From NCBI RefSeq assembly GCF_023035815.1, contig NZ_CP073159.1, positions 496,001 through 560,000 of the forward strand: a DNA stretch of 64,000 nt, written 5' to 3'. The notes under the pieces were generated by a model that saw only the letters and a program-made list of their open reading frames with translations, did no database searches and was not told where the DNA came from. The translations under genes and the position numbers were made by a program. Shown here piece by piece: positions 1-9,625 of the stretch (its first letter is position 1; every line of letters starts with the position of its first letter). The stretch comes from Borrelia parkeri. Lineage in GTDB: Bacteria > Spirochaetota > Spirochaetia > Borreliales > Borreliaceae.

Positions 1-229
1 AGATAAAAAAATGTTATTGTTAGTGTTATCCAGATTTATGGATTAGTCTATATGTTTTGCATTACAAAATACAGTGTTTCATGCATTTGTATATCTTTGG
101 TGTTTATGGAAGAAAAAAGTTTTTCATAATTTTCTTAATCTGTTTTATTTTTTTCCAAAGTTAAATAAAAGCATTTTTTTATAGAATTTGACAATTTATC
201 AGTATAATAAAATGCAAGGTGTGTTCTTT
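1..229. other. AT-rich leader before the MATE gene
   Basis: No gene is supported here; the only reading frames are very short. The stretch from about 120 to 180 is T-rich and could hold the end of a transcript from outside the window, but no clear hairpin plus T-run is visible. A TTGACA at 188-193 and a TATAAT at 203-208 lie too close together (9 bases) to form one normal promoter. Confidence 0.4.
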
Positions 230-1576
230 ATGTTATTAAGTAGAACTAAAACGAGGGAATTAATATTAGAAGGTAATTTATATCGAGTGCTTTTAGTTAT
301 TAGTTTTCCTATCGTGATAACTAATGTTCTTCAGGCTTTTTATGAGCTTGTAGATATGTTTTATGTTAGGAATCTTGGAGTTATGCCACTTGCCGCATTA
401 TCTCTTACTGGTCCTATTAATTTTCTTATTATGGTTTTTGCTATGGGAATAGCTATAGGAAGTGTATCATTAATGTCTAGATGTATTGGAGAAGAGACTT
501 TTGCTAAGTTTTCAAAATATGCAGGGCAATTAATTTTTTTAAATTTTGTATTGTCTTTGTTTGTTGCAGTTTTAGTTTTAATCTTTATAGATTCAATTTT
601 AGATATTATGAGTGTAAGTGGTGAACTTAGAGAACTTACAAAATCTTATTTTTATGTCGTAATCTATGCGATACCAGTAATGTTTTTAAGTGTTTCTGTT
701 GTGTACATATTAAATGCTCAAGGAGAAACTGTCATTGCAATGATGCTGATTTTGGTTGCAAATGTTATTAATTTTATTCTTGATCCAATTTTAATGTTTA
801 CTTTTGGTTTAGGTATTGCTGGTGCTGCTTGGTCTACTCTTTTTTCAAAATTAATGACAGTTTTTTCTTATTTTTTTTTTACTTATAGACTAAATTTTGG
901 ATTTAAAGTGCGTTTAAGAGACATTGCTCCAAATATTATTATAATAAAAAGTATTATTAATGTGGGATTTCCGGCGATTTTTGGACAGATGATGGCTTCT
1001 CTGTCGTTTTTAATTTTTAATTACATTGTAATTCAAATCAGCTCAAAATTTTTAGCTGCTTATGGTATGGTTAATAATATTATTTCTTTTTTACTTCTTC
1101 CTGGAATGAGTATTGGTACTGGAATTATTACGATTGTTGGACAAAATCTTGGTGCAAAGAATATTAGCAGGGTAGAAGATATTTTAAAAAAGGGATTTTT
1201 TGTTACCTTGCTAATAATGATCACAGTTGCATCATTTTTAATCTCTTTTAAAGAGATTATAATAGAAACTTTTACAAATGATTTGGAAGTTGTTGGTTAT
1301 GCTAATAGTTATTTTTTATTGGCATCGATTGGAAGTGTTGGATTTGGATTGCAACAAGTTTTTTTGGGAGGATTGATAGGAGCAGGCTTTACAAAGCTTG
1401 TTATGATTGTTATCTGTATTCGTCTTTGGATTATTCGTTTGCCAACTGTGTTTATTTTGCAATATTTTGGATTTATAGAAGATTCGTTGGGATATGCTTT
1501 TATAATTTCAAATTATGTGGCTTTGATTATCTTGTTATGTTTGACTTTTACTAAATATTGGACGAAGACACAATAA
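230..1576 (+). CDS. MATE family multidrug/sodium antiporter-like efflux protein
   Basis: A 448-residue polytopic inner-membrane protein with about 12 hydrophobic segments in two homologous halves, the size and pattern of MATE (MatE/NorM/DinF) exporters, which expel cationic drugs or metabolites using a Na+ or H+ gradient. Typical features are an early charged stretch followed by a segment with ITNVLQAFYELVDMFYV, and a GxGIAGAAWST motif near residue 200. I place the start at the ATG at 230 because AAGGTG lies 8 bases upstream; an in-frame TTG at 188 would add 14 residues but has no ribosome site. The substrate cannot be read from the sequence. It stands alone, with no co-directional neighbour close by. 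Confidence 0.85.
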   Translation: MLLSRTKTRELILEGNLYRVLLVISFPIVITNVLQAFYELVDMFYVRNLGVMPLAALSLTGPINFLIMVFAMGIAIGSVSLMSRCIGEETFAKFSKYAGQLIFLNFVLSLFVAVLVLIFIDSILDIMSVSGELRELTKSYFYVVIYAIPVMFLSVSVVYILNAQGETVIAMMLILVANVINFILDPILMFTFGLGIAGAAWSTLFSKLMTVFSYFFFTYRLNFGFKVRLRDIAPNIIIIKSIINVGFPAIFGQMMASLSFLIFNYIVIQISSKFLAAYGMVNNIISFLLLPGMSIGTGIITIVGQNLGAKNISRVEDILKKGFFVTLLIMITVASFLISFKEIIIETFTNDLEVVGYANSYFLLASIGSVGFGLQQVFLGGLIGAGFTKLVMIVICIRLWIIRLPTVFILQYFGFIEDSLGYAFIISNYVALIILLCLTFTKYWTKTQ

Positions 1577-1711
1577 GATTGATGTGCAAATTCGGATTGG
1601 TTCATTTTACGTTAGATTTTATGTTAATCTTATTAAAAATCAAGAGTAGATAAATTGTTTTTGGTAAGTGGAGGAATCATACAAAATTGACCATTAATAG
1701 ATCTTGATAAA

Positions 1712-2101
1712 TTAATCTTGTTTTAGAAATATATAAAATGTGTTTTTTTGTCTCTTATTGATATTGATTTTTAATTTAAAGGTTTTTTCTTCTCCTGCTT
1801 TAAGGCCTTCTTTAATTATATGACCGATTTTATTTCCTTTCTTAAAAATTGCTAATGAATTTTGCTTTATAGCTGTTTTTTTATTGTTTTTAAGAGTAAT
1901 AATTAATTCATTTTTATTATTAGTATGAAGTTTTACGATTTCAATTTTTTTTGTATCTTTCTTTATGCTAATAATATGAGTAATCTCTCTGCTAATTTCT
2001 TTTGATTTGACAGAATTGTTTTTTATACATGATGTAGTTATGAATAAAATGAATATTGTAAAAATATTTAATAGTCTTTGTTCAAAATTGTATTGTGACA
2101 T
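1712..2101 (-). CDS. Small putative lipoprotein, function unknown
   Basis: A 129-residue lysine-rich protein. The N-terminus has a hydrophobic stretch (about residues 11-23) ending in FITTSC with Cys25, which fits the loose lipobox of Borrelia lipoproteins, so it is probably exported and lipid-anchored. The rest is predicted to be mostly beta strand with many Lys and Asn and no motif I recognise. The ATG at 2101 has no good Shine-Dalgarno sequence, so the start is uncertain. It is convergent with the MATE gene and divergent from tuf. Confidence 0.65.
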   Translation of the reverse strand: MSQYNFEQRLLNIFTIFILFITTSCIKNNSVKSKEISREITHIISIKKDTKKIEIVKLHTNNKNELIITLKNNKKTAIKQNSLAIFKKGNKIGHIIKEGLKAGEEKTFKLKININKRQKNTFYIFLKQD

Positions 2102-2508
2102 ATTGTTATTTTATTGTAACCTTTTTAATGATAAGCATGAAATGATTGGTAGATTTTAATATCCATATCATTTTTTCTTAAAATTTAAATTATCTTTATG
2201 ATTGTCAATTGTATATTTGTGCAATGTTGCTTATTTTGAATGTTTTTATATTAAAAATTTTATATTAAAATATTAAACGTATTGACTATGTTCTAAATAA
2301 TATGTAAACTAATGGAGTTATTAAGGATTGTTTTAGAAAAACACGAAAATCGGGTCAATTTCTAAAAAGTTATGTTTTTTGTAAATATAATAGTTTTACT
2401 TAGTGTGTAATTATTGTATCTTCTATAAAGAAACAAAATAAAATTCTTAACAATAATAGTTTTGAAGAATAGATAAAGATTTAGATTACAAATTTTGGGA
2501 GGTGATTC
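2102..2508. other. Intergenic region between lipoprotein gene and tuf
   Basis: About 400 bases with no supported gene. It holds the tuf promoter (2282-2310) and a leader of about 190 bases. The only frame of any size is a minus-strand one overlapping tuf, judged a shadow. No riboswitch or strong terminator is evident. Confidence 0.6.
2282..2310 (+). promoter_or_regulatory. Sigma-70-type promoter for tuf and the ribosomal cluster
   Basis: TTGACT at 2282-2287 and TAAACT at 2305-2310 are separated by exactly 17 bases. The start of transcription would fall near 2317, giving a leader of about 190 bases before tuf. This is the best promoter match upstream of the tuf-S10 cluster. Not tested experimentally here. 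Confidence 0.55.
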
Positions 2509-3693
2509 ATGGCTAAGGAAGTCTTTCAGAGAACAAAACCGCATATGAATGTGGGTACAATAGGGCATGTTGACCATGGTAAAACAACATTAACCGCTGC
2601 TATTAGTATTTATTGTTCAAAGGTAAATAAAGATGCTAAGGCGCTTAAATATGAAGATATTGATAATGCGCCTGAAGAGAAAGCAAGAGGAATAACAATA
2701 AATGCCAGACATATTGAGTATGAAACTGCAGGGAGGCATTATGCTCACGTTGATTGTCCTGGCCACGCTGACTATATTAAAAATATGATTACAGGTGCAG
2801 CTCAGATGGATGCTGCGGTATTGTTGGTTGCTGCTGATAGTGGAGCAGAGCCTCAGACAAAAGAGCATTTACTTCTTGCTCAGCGAATGGGGATAAATAA
2901 AATAATAGTATTTTTAAATAAACTAGATTTGGCAGATCCTGAACTTGTTGAACTTGTTGAAGTTGAAGTTTTAGAGCTTGTTGAAAAATATGGATTTCCT
3001 GGTGATACACCAATAGTAAAGGGTTCAGCTTTTGGAGCTATGTCAAATCCTGATGATCCTGAAGCTACAAAATGCATAAAGGAACTTCTTGAAACTATGG
3101 ATAATTATTTTGATCTTCCTCAAAGAGATATTGATAAACCATTTTTGCTTGCTGTTGAAGATGTTTTCTCTATCTCTGGACGTGGTACTGTTGCTACTGG
3201 TCGTATTGAGAGAGGTGTTATTAAAGTTGGACAAGAAGTTGAAATCGTTGGAATTAGAGAAACTAGGAAGACAACCGTTACTGGTGTTGAAATGTTTCAA
3301 AAGATTCTTGAGCAAGGTCAAGCAGGGGATAATGTTGGTCTTTTGTTAAGAGGTGTTGATAAAAAGGATATTGAGAGAGGGCAGGTTATTGCTGCTATTG
3401 GTACAATTACTCCTCATAAGAAGTTCAAGGCTTCTATATATTGTCTAACTAAGGAAGAAGGCGGAAGACATAAACCATTCTTTTCAGGATATAGACCACA
3501 GTTTTTCTTTAGAACAACAGATGTTACAGGTATGGTTAGCTTAGAGGGCAAAGAAATGGTTATGCCTGGGGATAATGTTGACATTGTTGTTGAACTTATA
3601 TCTTCAATAGCTATGGATAAGAATGTTGAATTTGCTGTTAGAGAAGGCGGTAGAACTGTTGCTTCAGGAAGGATTCTTGAAATATTGGAATAG
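2509..3693 (+). CDS. tuf: Elongation factor Tu
   Basis: GTPase that delivers aminoacyl-tRNA to the ribosomal A site. The 394-residue length matches EF-Tu. The GTP-binding motifs are complete: GHVDHGKT at 19-26, DCPGH at 82-86 and NKLD at 137-140, plus the switch I sequence RGITINARH. Domains 2 and 3 follow, with the GRGTVATGR and GRTVASGR motifs. Translation begins at an ATG behind a very strong GGGAGGTGA site. It precedes rpsJ directly. The usual partners rpsL, rpsG and fusA are not adjacent; fusA is about 55 kb away on the other strand. Confidence 0.98.
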   Translation: MAKEVFQRTKPHMNVGTIGHVDHGKTTLTAAISIYCSKVNKDAKALKYEDIDNAPEEKARGITINARHIEYETAGRHYAHVDCPGHADYIKNMITGAAQMDAAVLLVAADSGAEPQTKEHLLLAQRMGINKIIVFLNKLDLADPELVELVEVEVLELVEKYGFPGDTPIVKGSAFGAMSNPDDPEATKCIKELLETMDNYFDLPQRDIDKPFLLAVEDVFSISGRGTVATGRIERGVIKVGQEVEIVGIRETRKTTVTGVEMFQKILEQGQAGDNVGLLLRGVDKKDIERGQVIAAIGTITPHKKFKASIYCLTKEEGGRHKPFFSGYRPQFFFRTTDVTGMVSLEGKEMVMPGDNVDIVVELISSIAMDKNVEFAVREGGRTVASGRILEILE

Positions 3694-3700
3694 TGTAGGG

Positions 3701-3724
3701 TTTAGAGATACACAAATCTCTAAA
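3701..3724 (+). terminator. Stem-loop between tuf and rpsJ (possible attenuator)
   Basis: TTTAGAGAT and ATCTCTAAA form a perfect 9-bp stem around the loop ACACAA. No T-run follows, so full termination is unlikely; it could instead be a partial terminator, an RNA-processing site or a 3-prime stabiliser that separates highly expressed tuf from the S10 genes. Confidence 0.45.
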
Positions 3725-3739
3725 GTTTAGGAGAATAAA

Positions 3740-4051
3740 TTGATTACTAAAGATAAGATACGGGTAAGACTTTTTAGTTTTGATGTTAAGATATTAGATC
3801 AGAGTGCTGAGTCTATTGTTAGGGCTGTTCAAAAATCTAAGGCACAAATTAAAGGTCCTATTCCTTTGCCGACAAAGATAAAAAAATATACTGTTTTGCG
3901 TTCTCCTCATGTTAATAAAAAATCAAGAGAACAGTTTGAAATGAGAACTCATAAGAGGCTTATTGATATTTTAGAGCCTACTTCTGCTTTAATGGACTCT
4001 TTAATGAAATTAGAGCTTCCTGCAGGAGTGGAGGTTGATATTAAGCAGTAA
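3740..4051 (+). CDS. rpsJ: 30S ribosomal protein S10
   Basis: Protein of the 30S head and, in many bacteria, a NusB partner in antitermination. The 103 residues carry the family signatures [21 protein letters not shown] and RTHKRLIDI. The start codon is TTG with AGGAGA about 6 bases upstream. First gene of the S10 group, behind the tuf stem-loop. Confidence 0.97.
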
Positions 4052-4086
4052 ATAGATTTTTTAAGTTATGAATTTGAGGTGTTTTA

Positions 4087-4716
4087 ATGTTGGGATTGAT
4101 TGGAAAAAAAGTTGGCATGACGCAGGTCTTTCAAGGTAATGGAGTTGTGGTGCCTGTTACGGTGATAGAATTTGAGCCCAATTATGTTATAGGAAAAAGA
4201 ACGGTAGAAAGAGATGGATATGATGCTCTGATAATGGGTTCTGTCGATCTTAGGAGTTCTAAAATTTCAAAACCTATAAGAGGTCAGTATAAAAACTTAG
4301 AGAATGTTGAACCTAAGAGATATGTGATAGAATTTAAGGGTCTTAAAGGTTATGATGCTGGTGATGAAATCGGACTTGATGCTTTCAGGGAGATTAAGTA
4401 TGTGGATATTACTGGTACCACTAAGGGTAAAGGTTTTCAAGGGGCTATGAAGAGGCATAATTTTAGCGGTGGTCCATCTTCTCATGGTTCTAAGTTTCAT
4501 AGACATCTTGGTGGTACAGGTCAAGCTACTACACCCGCTAGAACCTTTAAGGGAACTAAAATGGCTGGCAGAATGGGTGGAGAGCAACAGACTATTCAAA
4601 ATCTTGAAGTTGTTTTTATTGATGAAGAGAAAAGAGCCATTTTGGTAAAAGGAGCTGTGCCAGGGGTTAAGGGTTCTTTTGTTATTGTTAAAAAGGCGAA
4701 AAAAGTGGGTGTTTAG
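4087..4716 (+). CDS. rplC: 50S ribosomal protein L3
   Basis: Binds near the 3-prime end of 23S rRNA and is needed early in 50S assembly. It is 209 residues, the normal length. The start MLGLIGKKVGMTQVF and the loop region FSGGPSSHGSKFHR and GRMGGEQQT are classic L3. A TGAGGTG site precedes the ATG. Only one base separates its stop from the rplD start. Confidence 0.98.
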   Translation: MLGLIGKKVGMTQVFQGNGVVVPVTVIEFEPNYVIGKRTVERDGYDALIMGSVDLRSSKISKPIRGQYKNLENVEPKRYVIEFKGLKGYDAGDEIGLDAFREIKYVDITGTTKGKGFQGAMKRHNFSGGPSSHGSKFHRHLGGTGQATTPARTFKGTKMAGRMGGEQQTIQNLEVVFIDEEKRAILVKGAVPGVKGSFVIVKKAKKVGV

Positions 4717-4717
4717 T

Positions 4718-5347
4718 ATGGAAAGAAAAGTTTTTTCTAAGGATGGACAAGAACTTCGAACTATAAATTTAGAGGATGAAGTTTTTAATATAGATATTAG
4801 TTATGGTTCTATATATAATGCTATTAATAATGAATTAGCCAATCTTAGAGTTGGAACAGCTTCAACTAAAACTAGGTCTGAGGTTAGGGGTAGTTCAAAG
4901 AAGCCTTGGAAACAAAAGGGTACAGGACGTGCGAGGGTTGGTACTAAGAGAAATCCCGTTTGGGTTGGTGGAGGTGTAGCTTTAGGGCCAAAACCAAGGG
5001 ACTATAGTTATAAGCTTCCAAAGAAAGTTAAACGACTTGCTTTTAGATCTGTTCTTAGTCTGTGTGTATCTGTAGAAGATAGATTAAAAATTGTTGAAAA
5101 TTTTACTATTGAATCAGGAAAGACAAAAGATCTTGCTTTAATAATGAAAAATTTTATAAAGATTAATGGTAAAACAGTAATTTTATTGGGTAATGATGAT
5201 CAAATGGTTAAAAGAGCGGGAAGAAATATAAGAGATTTAAAGATTTTATCTTTTAATAGACTTAGAGTTGTTGATTTATTTTATGCTAAAAATTTAATAG
5301 CACTTGAGTCTGCTATTAATGGGCTTAATGAGCTTTATGTTAAATAA
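4718..5347 (+). CDS. rplD: 50S ribosomal protein L4
   Basis: Lines part of the peptide exit tunnel; in enterobacteria it also autoregulates the S10 operon. It has 209 residues. The tunnel-loop region around residues 45-90 (KTRSEVRGSSKKPWKQKGTG) is conserved. I use the ATG at 4718; an in-frame TTG at 4679 would lie inside rplC and adds residues not found in L4 proteins. Whether L4 controls this operon in this organism cannot be seen. Confidence 0.96.
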   Translation: MERKVFSKDGQELRTINLEDEVFNIDISYGSIYNAINNELANLRVGTASTKTRSEVRGSSKKPWKQKGTGRARVGTKRNPVWVGGGVALGPKPRDYSYKLPKKVKRLAFRSVLSLCVSVEDRLKIVENFTIESGKTKDLALIMKNFIKINGKTVILLGNDDQMVKRAGRNIRDLKILSFNRLRVVDLFYAKNLIALESAINGLNELYVK

Positions 5348-5368
5348 AAGGGATAGTAAGGATGAGTT

Positions 5369-5665
5369 ATGAAAGCTTATGATATAATAATTTCGCCTAT
5401 GCTTACTGAGAAAACTAATATTCAAAGAGAGAATATGAATGTTTATGCTTTTAAGGTTAGGAAGCAAGCAAATAAAAAAGAGATTGGTGCTGCGATTAAA
5501 GAGCTTTTTAATGTTACTCCAATATCATGTAATTTGCTTAATGTTAAGAGCAAGGTTAAAATGGTTGTGTCAAGGAAAGGTTATCCTATTGGTAAGGGAA
5601 AAACTTCTTCATGGAAAAAGGCGTATGTTTATCTTAAAAAAGAAGATAAGATAGATATTTTTTAG
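5369..5665 (+). CDS. rplW: 50S ribosomal protein L23
   Basis: Sits at the tunnel exit and docks trigger factor and SRP. It is 98 residues with the L23 pattern ISPMLTEKT at the N-terminus and the basic hairpin (RKGYPIGKGKTSSWKKA) near the C-terminus. It follows rplD by 21 bases in the same operon. Confidence 0.96.
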   Translation: MKAYDIIISPMLTEKTNIQRENMNVYAFKVRKQANKKEIGAAIKELFNVTPISCNLLNVKSKVKMVVSRKGYPIGKGKTSSWKKAYVYLKKEDKIDIF

Positions 5666-5683
5666 TGGTTTTGGAGAAACAAT

Positions 5684-6517
5684 ATGGGTATTAAGACTTA
5701 TAAGCCAAAAACTTCATCTTTACGTTATAAGACAACTTTATCTTTTGATGAGTTAAGTAAGGGTAATAGTCCTTTGAAGTCTTTAACTAGAGGGAAGGTA
5801 TCTAGGGCTGGAAGAGATTCTTCTGGAAGAATTAGTGTTAGAAGAAGAGGTGGGGGACATAAAAGACGGTATAGAGAGATTGACTTTGGTAGAAGGGATA
5901 AGTTTGGTATACCTGCTCGAGTTGTGTCTATTGAGTATGATCCAAATAGAAGTTCTAATATAGCTTTGCTTGTTTACAGAGATGGGGATAAAAGATATAT
6001 TATTGCTCCTAAAGGAATTAAAGTTGGTGATGTTTTGGAGAGTGGTCCAAATGCTCCAATAAGGATTGGCAATGCTTTGCCACTTGAGGACATTCCTGTT
6101 GGTAAAGCAGTGCATAACATTGAGCTTAATGTTGGAAAAGGTGGACAGCTTGTAAGAGGTGCTGGAGGATATGCGATGGTGCTTGCTTCTAAGGGAGATT
6201 ATGTAACAGTTAAGCTTCCATCAGGTGAGATGCGCATGATCTTTAAAAAATGCATAGCAACTCTTGGAGAAATTGGCAATGAAGATTATATAAATGTTTC
6301 TATTGGTAAAGCCGGTAAGAGTAGATGGCTTGGTAAAAGGCCTAAGGTAAGAGGTGTTGCGATGAATCCTATCGACCATCCACATGGAGGTGGTGAGGGT
6401 AAGACTTCTGGTGGTCGTCATCCTGTATCTCCTTGGGGACAGCCAACTAAGGGATATAAGACTCGTAAGAAAAATAAGTATTCAGATAAATTTATCATTA
6501 AAAGAAGAAATAATTAG
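5684..6517 (+). CDS. rplB: 50S ribosomal protein L2
   Basis: Universal 23S rRNA-binding protein near the peptidyl transferase centre. The 277-residue length is standard. It shows [17 protein letters not shown] near the N-terminus, and the C-terminal [13 protein letters not shown] with the conserved histidine implicated in peptidyl transfer. It follows rplW by 18 bases, with a GGAGAAA site before the ATG. Confidence 0.98.
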   Translation: MGIKTYKPKTSSLRYKTTLSFDELSKGNSPLKSLTRGKVSRAGRDSSGRISVRRRGGGHKRRYREIDFGRRDKFGIPARVVSIEYDPNRSSNIALLVYRDGDKRYIIAPKGIKVGDVLESGPNAPIRIGNALPLEDIPVGKAVHNIELNVGKGGQLVRGAGGYAMVLASKGDYVTVKLPSGEMRMIFKKCIATLGEIGNEDYINVSIGKAGKSRWLGKRPKVRGVAMNPIDHPHGGGEGKTSGGRHPVSPWGQPTKGYKTRKKNKYSDKFIIKRRNN

Positions 6518-6526
6518 GAGTGTGTA

Positions 6527-6805
6527 GTGGCAAGATCTATTAAAAAAGGACCTTTTATAGAAAAGAGTCTTTATCAAAAAGTTTTAGCCTCTTCTGGCAG
6601 AGAGAAAAGGGTGGTAATTAAAACCTATTCTAGAGCCTCAACAATAATTCCTGAGATGGTAAGTCTTACTATATCTGTTTACAATGGGAAGTCTTTTATT
6701 CCTGTGTATATTACTGAAGATCTTGTTGGGCATAAGCTTGGGGAATTTTCACCTACAAGAATTTTTAGGGGACATGCTAAATCAGATAAGAAGGGAAGGA
6801 AGTAG
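6527..6805 (+). CDS. rpsS: 30S ribosomal protein S19
   Basis: Head protein that contacts S13 and the A-site finger. It is 92 residues with the family signature ARSIKKGPF at the N-terminus and [11 protein letters not shown] at the C-terminal half. Start codon GTG, with GGAG 7-8 bases upstream. Confidence 0.97.
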   Translation: MARSIKKGPFIEKSLYQKVLASSGREKRVVIKTYSRASTIIPEMVSLTISVYNGKSFIPVYITEDLVGHKLGEFSPTRIFRGHAKSDKKGRK

Positions 6806-6810
6806 AGTTT

Positions 6811-7173
6811 ATGTTTGTAAATAGAAGATATACTGCAAGAGGCAAAAATTTGCCATCTTCTCCAAAAAAAGTAAGGCCTATAGCTGATAATATACGAGGT
6901 AAGCCTTACAGTGAAGCTGTTGCGATACTTTGTTCTATGCCCAATAAATGTGCTAAACTTTTAGGTAAGGTGGTCAAATCAGCCGCATCGAATGCTATGT
7001 ATCATAACAGAAAGCTTTCTGAAGATATGATATTTATAAAAACAGTTATGGTAGACGATGGGCGAAGGCGTAGGAGCATTTGGCCTAGAGCTAGAGGTAG
7101 AGCAGATAGGCTTGTTAACAGAAGTTGTCATATTTTTGTTGAAGTTTATGAAAAGATGTATGGTGGAGAATAA
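6811..7173 (+). CDS. rplV: 50S ribosomal protein L22
   Basis: Contacts all 23S rRNA domains and forms the tunnel constriction with L4. It is 120 residues. The beta-hairpin region has DDGRRRRSIWPRARGRAD, the macrolide-relevant loop. It follows rpsS by 5 bases and is followed by rpsC after 3. Confidence 0.97.
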   Translation: MFVNRRYTARGKNLPSSPKKVRPIADNIRGKPYSEAVAILCSMPNKCAKLLGKVVKSAASNAMYHNRKLSEDMIFIKTVMVDDGRRRRSIWPRARGRADRLVNRSCHIFVEVYEKMYGGE

Positions 7174-7176
7174 GAT

Positions 7177-8007
7177 ATGGGTCAAAAAGTACATCCTTAC
7201 AGTTTAAGAATTAAGATTAATAGGGATTGGAAATCAAAGTGGTATTTTGATAAAAAATTATATTCTGATATTCTTCACGAAGATTTTTTAATAAGACGGG
7301 AAACTATGAAGTTTCTTAAAGGAATTAAGTTTGATATTTCTGACATAGAGATTATTAGAAATAATCTTCAAAGAGTAACAGTAGTAATTTCCACTCCAAG
7401 ACCTGGTTCTGTTATTGGTGTTAAGGGCGCCAATCTTGAAAAAATTGGACAATTATTAACTAGAAAAATATCTAAAAAAATTAATATTAAAATAAAAGAG
7501 ATTAAGAAGCCAGAATTTGATGCACAAATTGTTGCTAATGGAATAGCAAAACAACTAGAAAATAGAGCTTCTTATAGAAAACTTTTAAAGTCTTCACTTT
7601 TATCTTCTATTTCCAAAGGTGTTCAAGGTGTAAAAATTAAAGTCTCAGGCAGGCTTGGTGGGGCTGAGATTGCCAGAAGTTTTGAAGTTAAAGAAGGACG
7701 GATTCCTTTACATACTCTTAGAGCTAATATAGATTATGGTTTTGCCGAAGCTCAGACAACTTATGGTGTTATTGGTGTTAAAGTTTGGTTGTTTAAGGGA
7801 GAAGTTTTAGGAAAACAGACTAATTCAGATGCTGGTCAGGTAATTAACAAAAAAACTTCAAGAGAAAAGAGTGAGCATTTTGACAAAAATAGAGTAGATG
7901 ATAAGAGTAAAAAAGTTGTCAATGACGATAAATTTTCTAGAAAAAAATTAGAATTTGGATCTAAATCCAATAGTAGTTTTAAAAAGAAAAATGGTTCTGA
8001 TGTCTAG
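7177..8007 (+). CDS. rpsC: 30S ribosomal protein S3 with a long C-terminal tail
   Basis: Forms part of the mRNA entry pore. The N-terminal GQKVHPYSLRIK, the KH domain (around residues 55-110, with PGSVIGVKGANLEKIG) and the C-terminal domain (SGRLGGAEIARSF) are all present. At 276 residues it is longer than the usual 210-235. The extra tail from about 215 is rich in Lys, Ser and Asp and looks disordered. Confidence 0.97.
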   Translation: MGQKVHPYSLRIKINRDWKSKWYFDKKLYSDILHEDFLIRRETMKFLKGIKFDISDIEIIRNNLQRVTVVISTPRPGSVIGVKGANLEKIGQLLTRKISKKINIKIKEIKKPEFDAQIVANGIAKQLENRASYRKLLKSSLLSSISKGVQGVKIKVSGRLGGAEIARSFEVKEGRIPLHTLRANIDYGFAEAQTTYGVIGVKVWLFKGEVLGKQTNSDAGQVINKKTSREKSEHFDKNRVDDKSKKVVNDDKFSRKKLEFGSKSNSSFKKKNGSDV

Positions 8008-8026
8008 AATCTTTAAGGAGCGTTAA

Positions 8027-8443
8027 ATGTTAAGTCCTAGAAAGGTTAAATATAGGAAGAAGCAAAGAGGAAGACTTTCTGGAGAGGCTCAGAAGGGTAA
8101 CGAGATATCTTTTGGAGAATATGGACTTGTTTCTCTTGAGACATATTTTATTACTGCACGGCAGATTGAAGCAGCTCGTGTTGCTATGACACGTAGAGTT
8201 AAGAGGGGAGGTAAGGTTTGGATCAGAATATTTCCAGATGTGCCTTATACTAAAAAGCCAGCTGAAACGAGAATGGGTAAAGGTAAGGGAGGAGTTGATC
8301 ATTGGAATGCTCCTGTTAAGCTTGGGACCGTTATGTTTGAGATGGCTGGAGTGCCTAGAGAACTTGCTGAGGCAGCTATGATGCTTGCCAGTTCTAAGCT
8401 CCCGGTTAAAACTACATTTGTGGTAAGGCGAGATTTGAGGTGA
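8027..8443 (+). CDS. rplP: 50S ribosomal protein L16
   Basis: Organises the A-site tRNA region of 23S rRNA. It is 138 residues, starting [16 protein letters not shown], with [20 protein letters not shown] sequence ([16 protein letters not shown]) in the middle. Start ATG with AAGGAGC upstream. Confidence 0.97.
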   Translation: MLSPRKVKYRKKQRGRLSGEAQKGNEISFGEYGLVSLETYFITARQIEAARVAMTRRVKRGGKVWIRIFPDVPYTKKPAETRMGKGKGGVDHWNAPVKLGTVMFEMAGVPRELAEAAMMLASSKLPVKTTFVVRRDLR

Positions 8444-8446
8444 GTT

Positions 8447-8647
8447 ATGTTGAAAAAATTTAGGGATCTTACTCTTGAAGATATGAAAGCTAAGAGATTG
8501 GCTTTAAAAAAAGAATATATGGACTTAAGATTTAAGGTTGTGGTTGGTCATGTTGAGAATCCTTTAAAAAAAAGAGAGCTGAGGCGAGATATTGCAAGGC
8601 TTAATACAATAGTTCATGAATATGAAATAGGTATTAGGAAGGTTTAA
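8447..8647 (+). CDS. rpmC: 50S ribosomal protein L29
   Basis: A small two-helix protein near the tunnel exit. It has 66 residues with the L29 pattern [25 protein letters not shown] in shortened form (key residues NPxxxRxxRRxIAR). It begins 3 bases after rplP and overlaps nothing. Confidence 0.95.
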
Positions 8648-8652
8648 GTTTT

Positions 8653-8907
8653 ATGGCAAGGGAAAATAAGAAAGAGCTAATTGGAAAGGTTGTTAGTGAT
8701 AAGATGAGTAAAACAATAGTTGTTGAAATTGTTCAAAGGAAAATGCATCCTATCTATCATAAGTACTTAAAAGTTAGCAGAAGAGTGAAGGCTCATGATG
8801 AGAGAGAAGAATCAAAACTTGGAGATAAGGTAAAGATTATTGAATCCAGGCCTATTAGTAAAGAAAAAAGATGGATGCTTGTTGAAGTTTTGGAGAAGTC
8901 AAAATAA
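8653..8907 (+). CDS. rpsQ: 30S ribosomal protein S17
   Basis: Primary 16S rRNA-binding OB-fold protein. It has 84 residues with [16 protein letters not shown] and the S17 signature [18 protein letters not shown]. Last gene of the classic S10 group; rplN follows after 30 bases. Confidence 0.96.
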
Positions 8908-8937
8908 TTTCAGTTATTTTTGTAGAGGAGATTAATT

Positions 8938-9306
8938 ATGGTACAGATGCAGACATATTTAACGGTTGCTGACAATACTGGCGGTAAGATAGCAGAATGC
9001 ATAAAAGTTCTTGGTGGAAGTAAAAAACGATCTGCTAGGGTTGGAGACATAATAGTTATTGCTGTGAAGCAAGCAATTCCCAATTCACCTATTAAGAAAG
9101 GAGAGGTGCATAAAGCCGTAGTTGTTAGGACCTCAAAAGAGATAAGACGGAAGAATGGGACTTATGTTAGATTTGATGATAATGCATGTGTTATACTTGA
9201 TGCTAACTTAAATCCAAGAGGTAAGAGAGTTTTTGGACCTGTTGCAAGAGAGCTAAGGGATGCTAATTTTATGAAAGTTGTCTCATTGGCTTCAGAGGTA
9301 ATATAA
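8938..9306 (+). CDS. rplN: 50S ribosomal protein L14
   Basis: Sits at the 30S interface and contacts L19. It has 122 residues, start [17 protein letters not shown], and the signature around [22 protein letters not shown] lies upstream of the ATG. First gene of the spc group. Confidence 0.97.
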   Translation: MVQMQTYLTVADNTGGKIAECIKVLGGSKKRSARVGDIIVIAVKQAIPNSPIKKGEVHKAVVVRTSKEIRRKNGTYVRFDDNACVILDANLNPRGKRVFGPVARELRDANFMKVVSLASEVI

Positions 9307-9316
9307 GGGGCTATTT

Positions 9317-9622
9317 ATGAAGACGAAGTTGAAAGTAGGCGATAATGTAAAAATTCTTTGTGGTAAGGATAGAGGTAAAACAGGTGAAGTTGTTAGCATA
9401 GATAGGAAAAATCTTAAGGTTATTGTTAAGTCTTGTAATATGGTTAAGAAGGTTGTTAAGGCAAGAACTCCTCAAGAGAAGAGCAAGATAATTGATAAGG
9501 AAGCATCTATAGATATTTCAAATGTAATGTTATTTTCAAGTGGTGTAGCTTCAAGAATAGGGTTTAAATTTGAAAATAATGAAAAAAAGAGATACCTTAA
9601 AAAGAATGGGGAGAATGTTTAG
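9317..9622 (+). CDS. rplX: 50S ribosomal protein L24
   Basis: Assembly initiator protein of the 50S. It has 101 residues with an N-terminal KOW motif ([20 protein letters not shown]) at about residues 5-24. The rest follows the family with some loss of conservation at the C-terminus. Confidence 0.95.
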   Translation: MKTKLKVGDNVKILCGKDRGKTGEVVSIDRKNLKVIVKSCNMVKKVVKARTPQEKSKIIDKEASIDISNVMLFSSGVASRIGFKFENNEKKRYLKKNGENV

Positions 9623-9625
9623 CTT

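Noticed and set aside
188..208. TTGACA and TATAAT close together
   Set aside because: Spacing is only 9 bases, so they cannot be one promoter; no other partner at 16-18 bases is convincing.
2362..3321. Several minus-strand frames across tuf
   Set aside because: Shadow frames of the highly conserved tuf gene; no ribosome sites or protein-like composition.
4679..4717. Upstream extension of L4 beginning at a TTG inside rplC
   Set aside because: L4 proteins begin near the ATG at 4718; the extension overlaps rplC in another frame.
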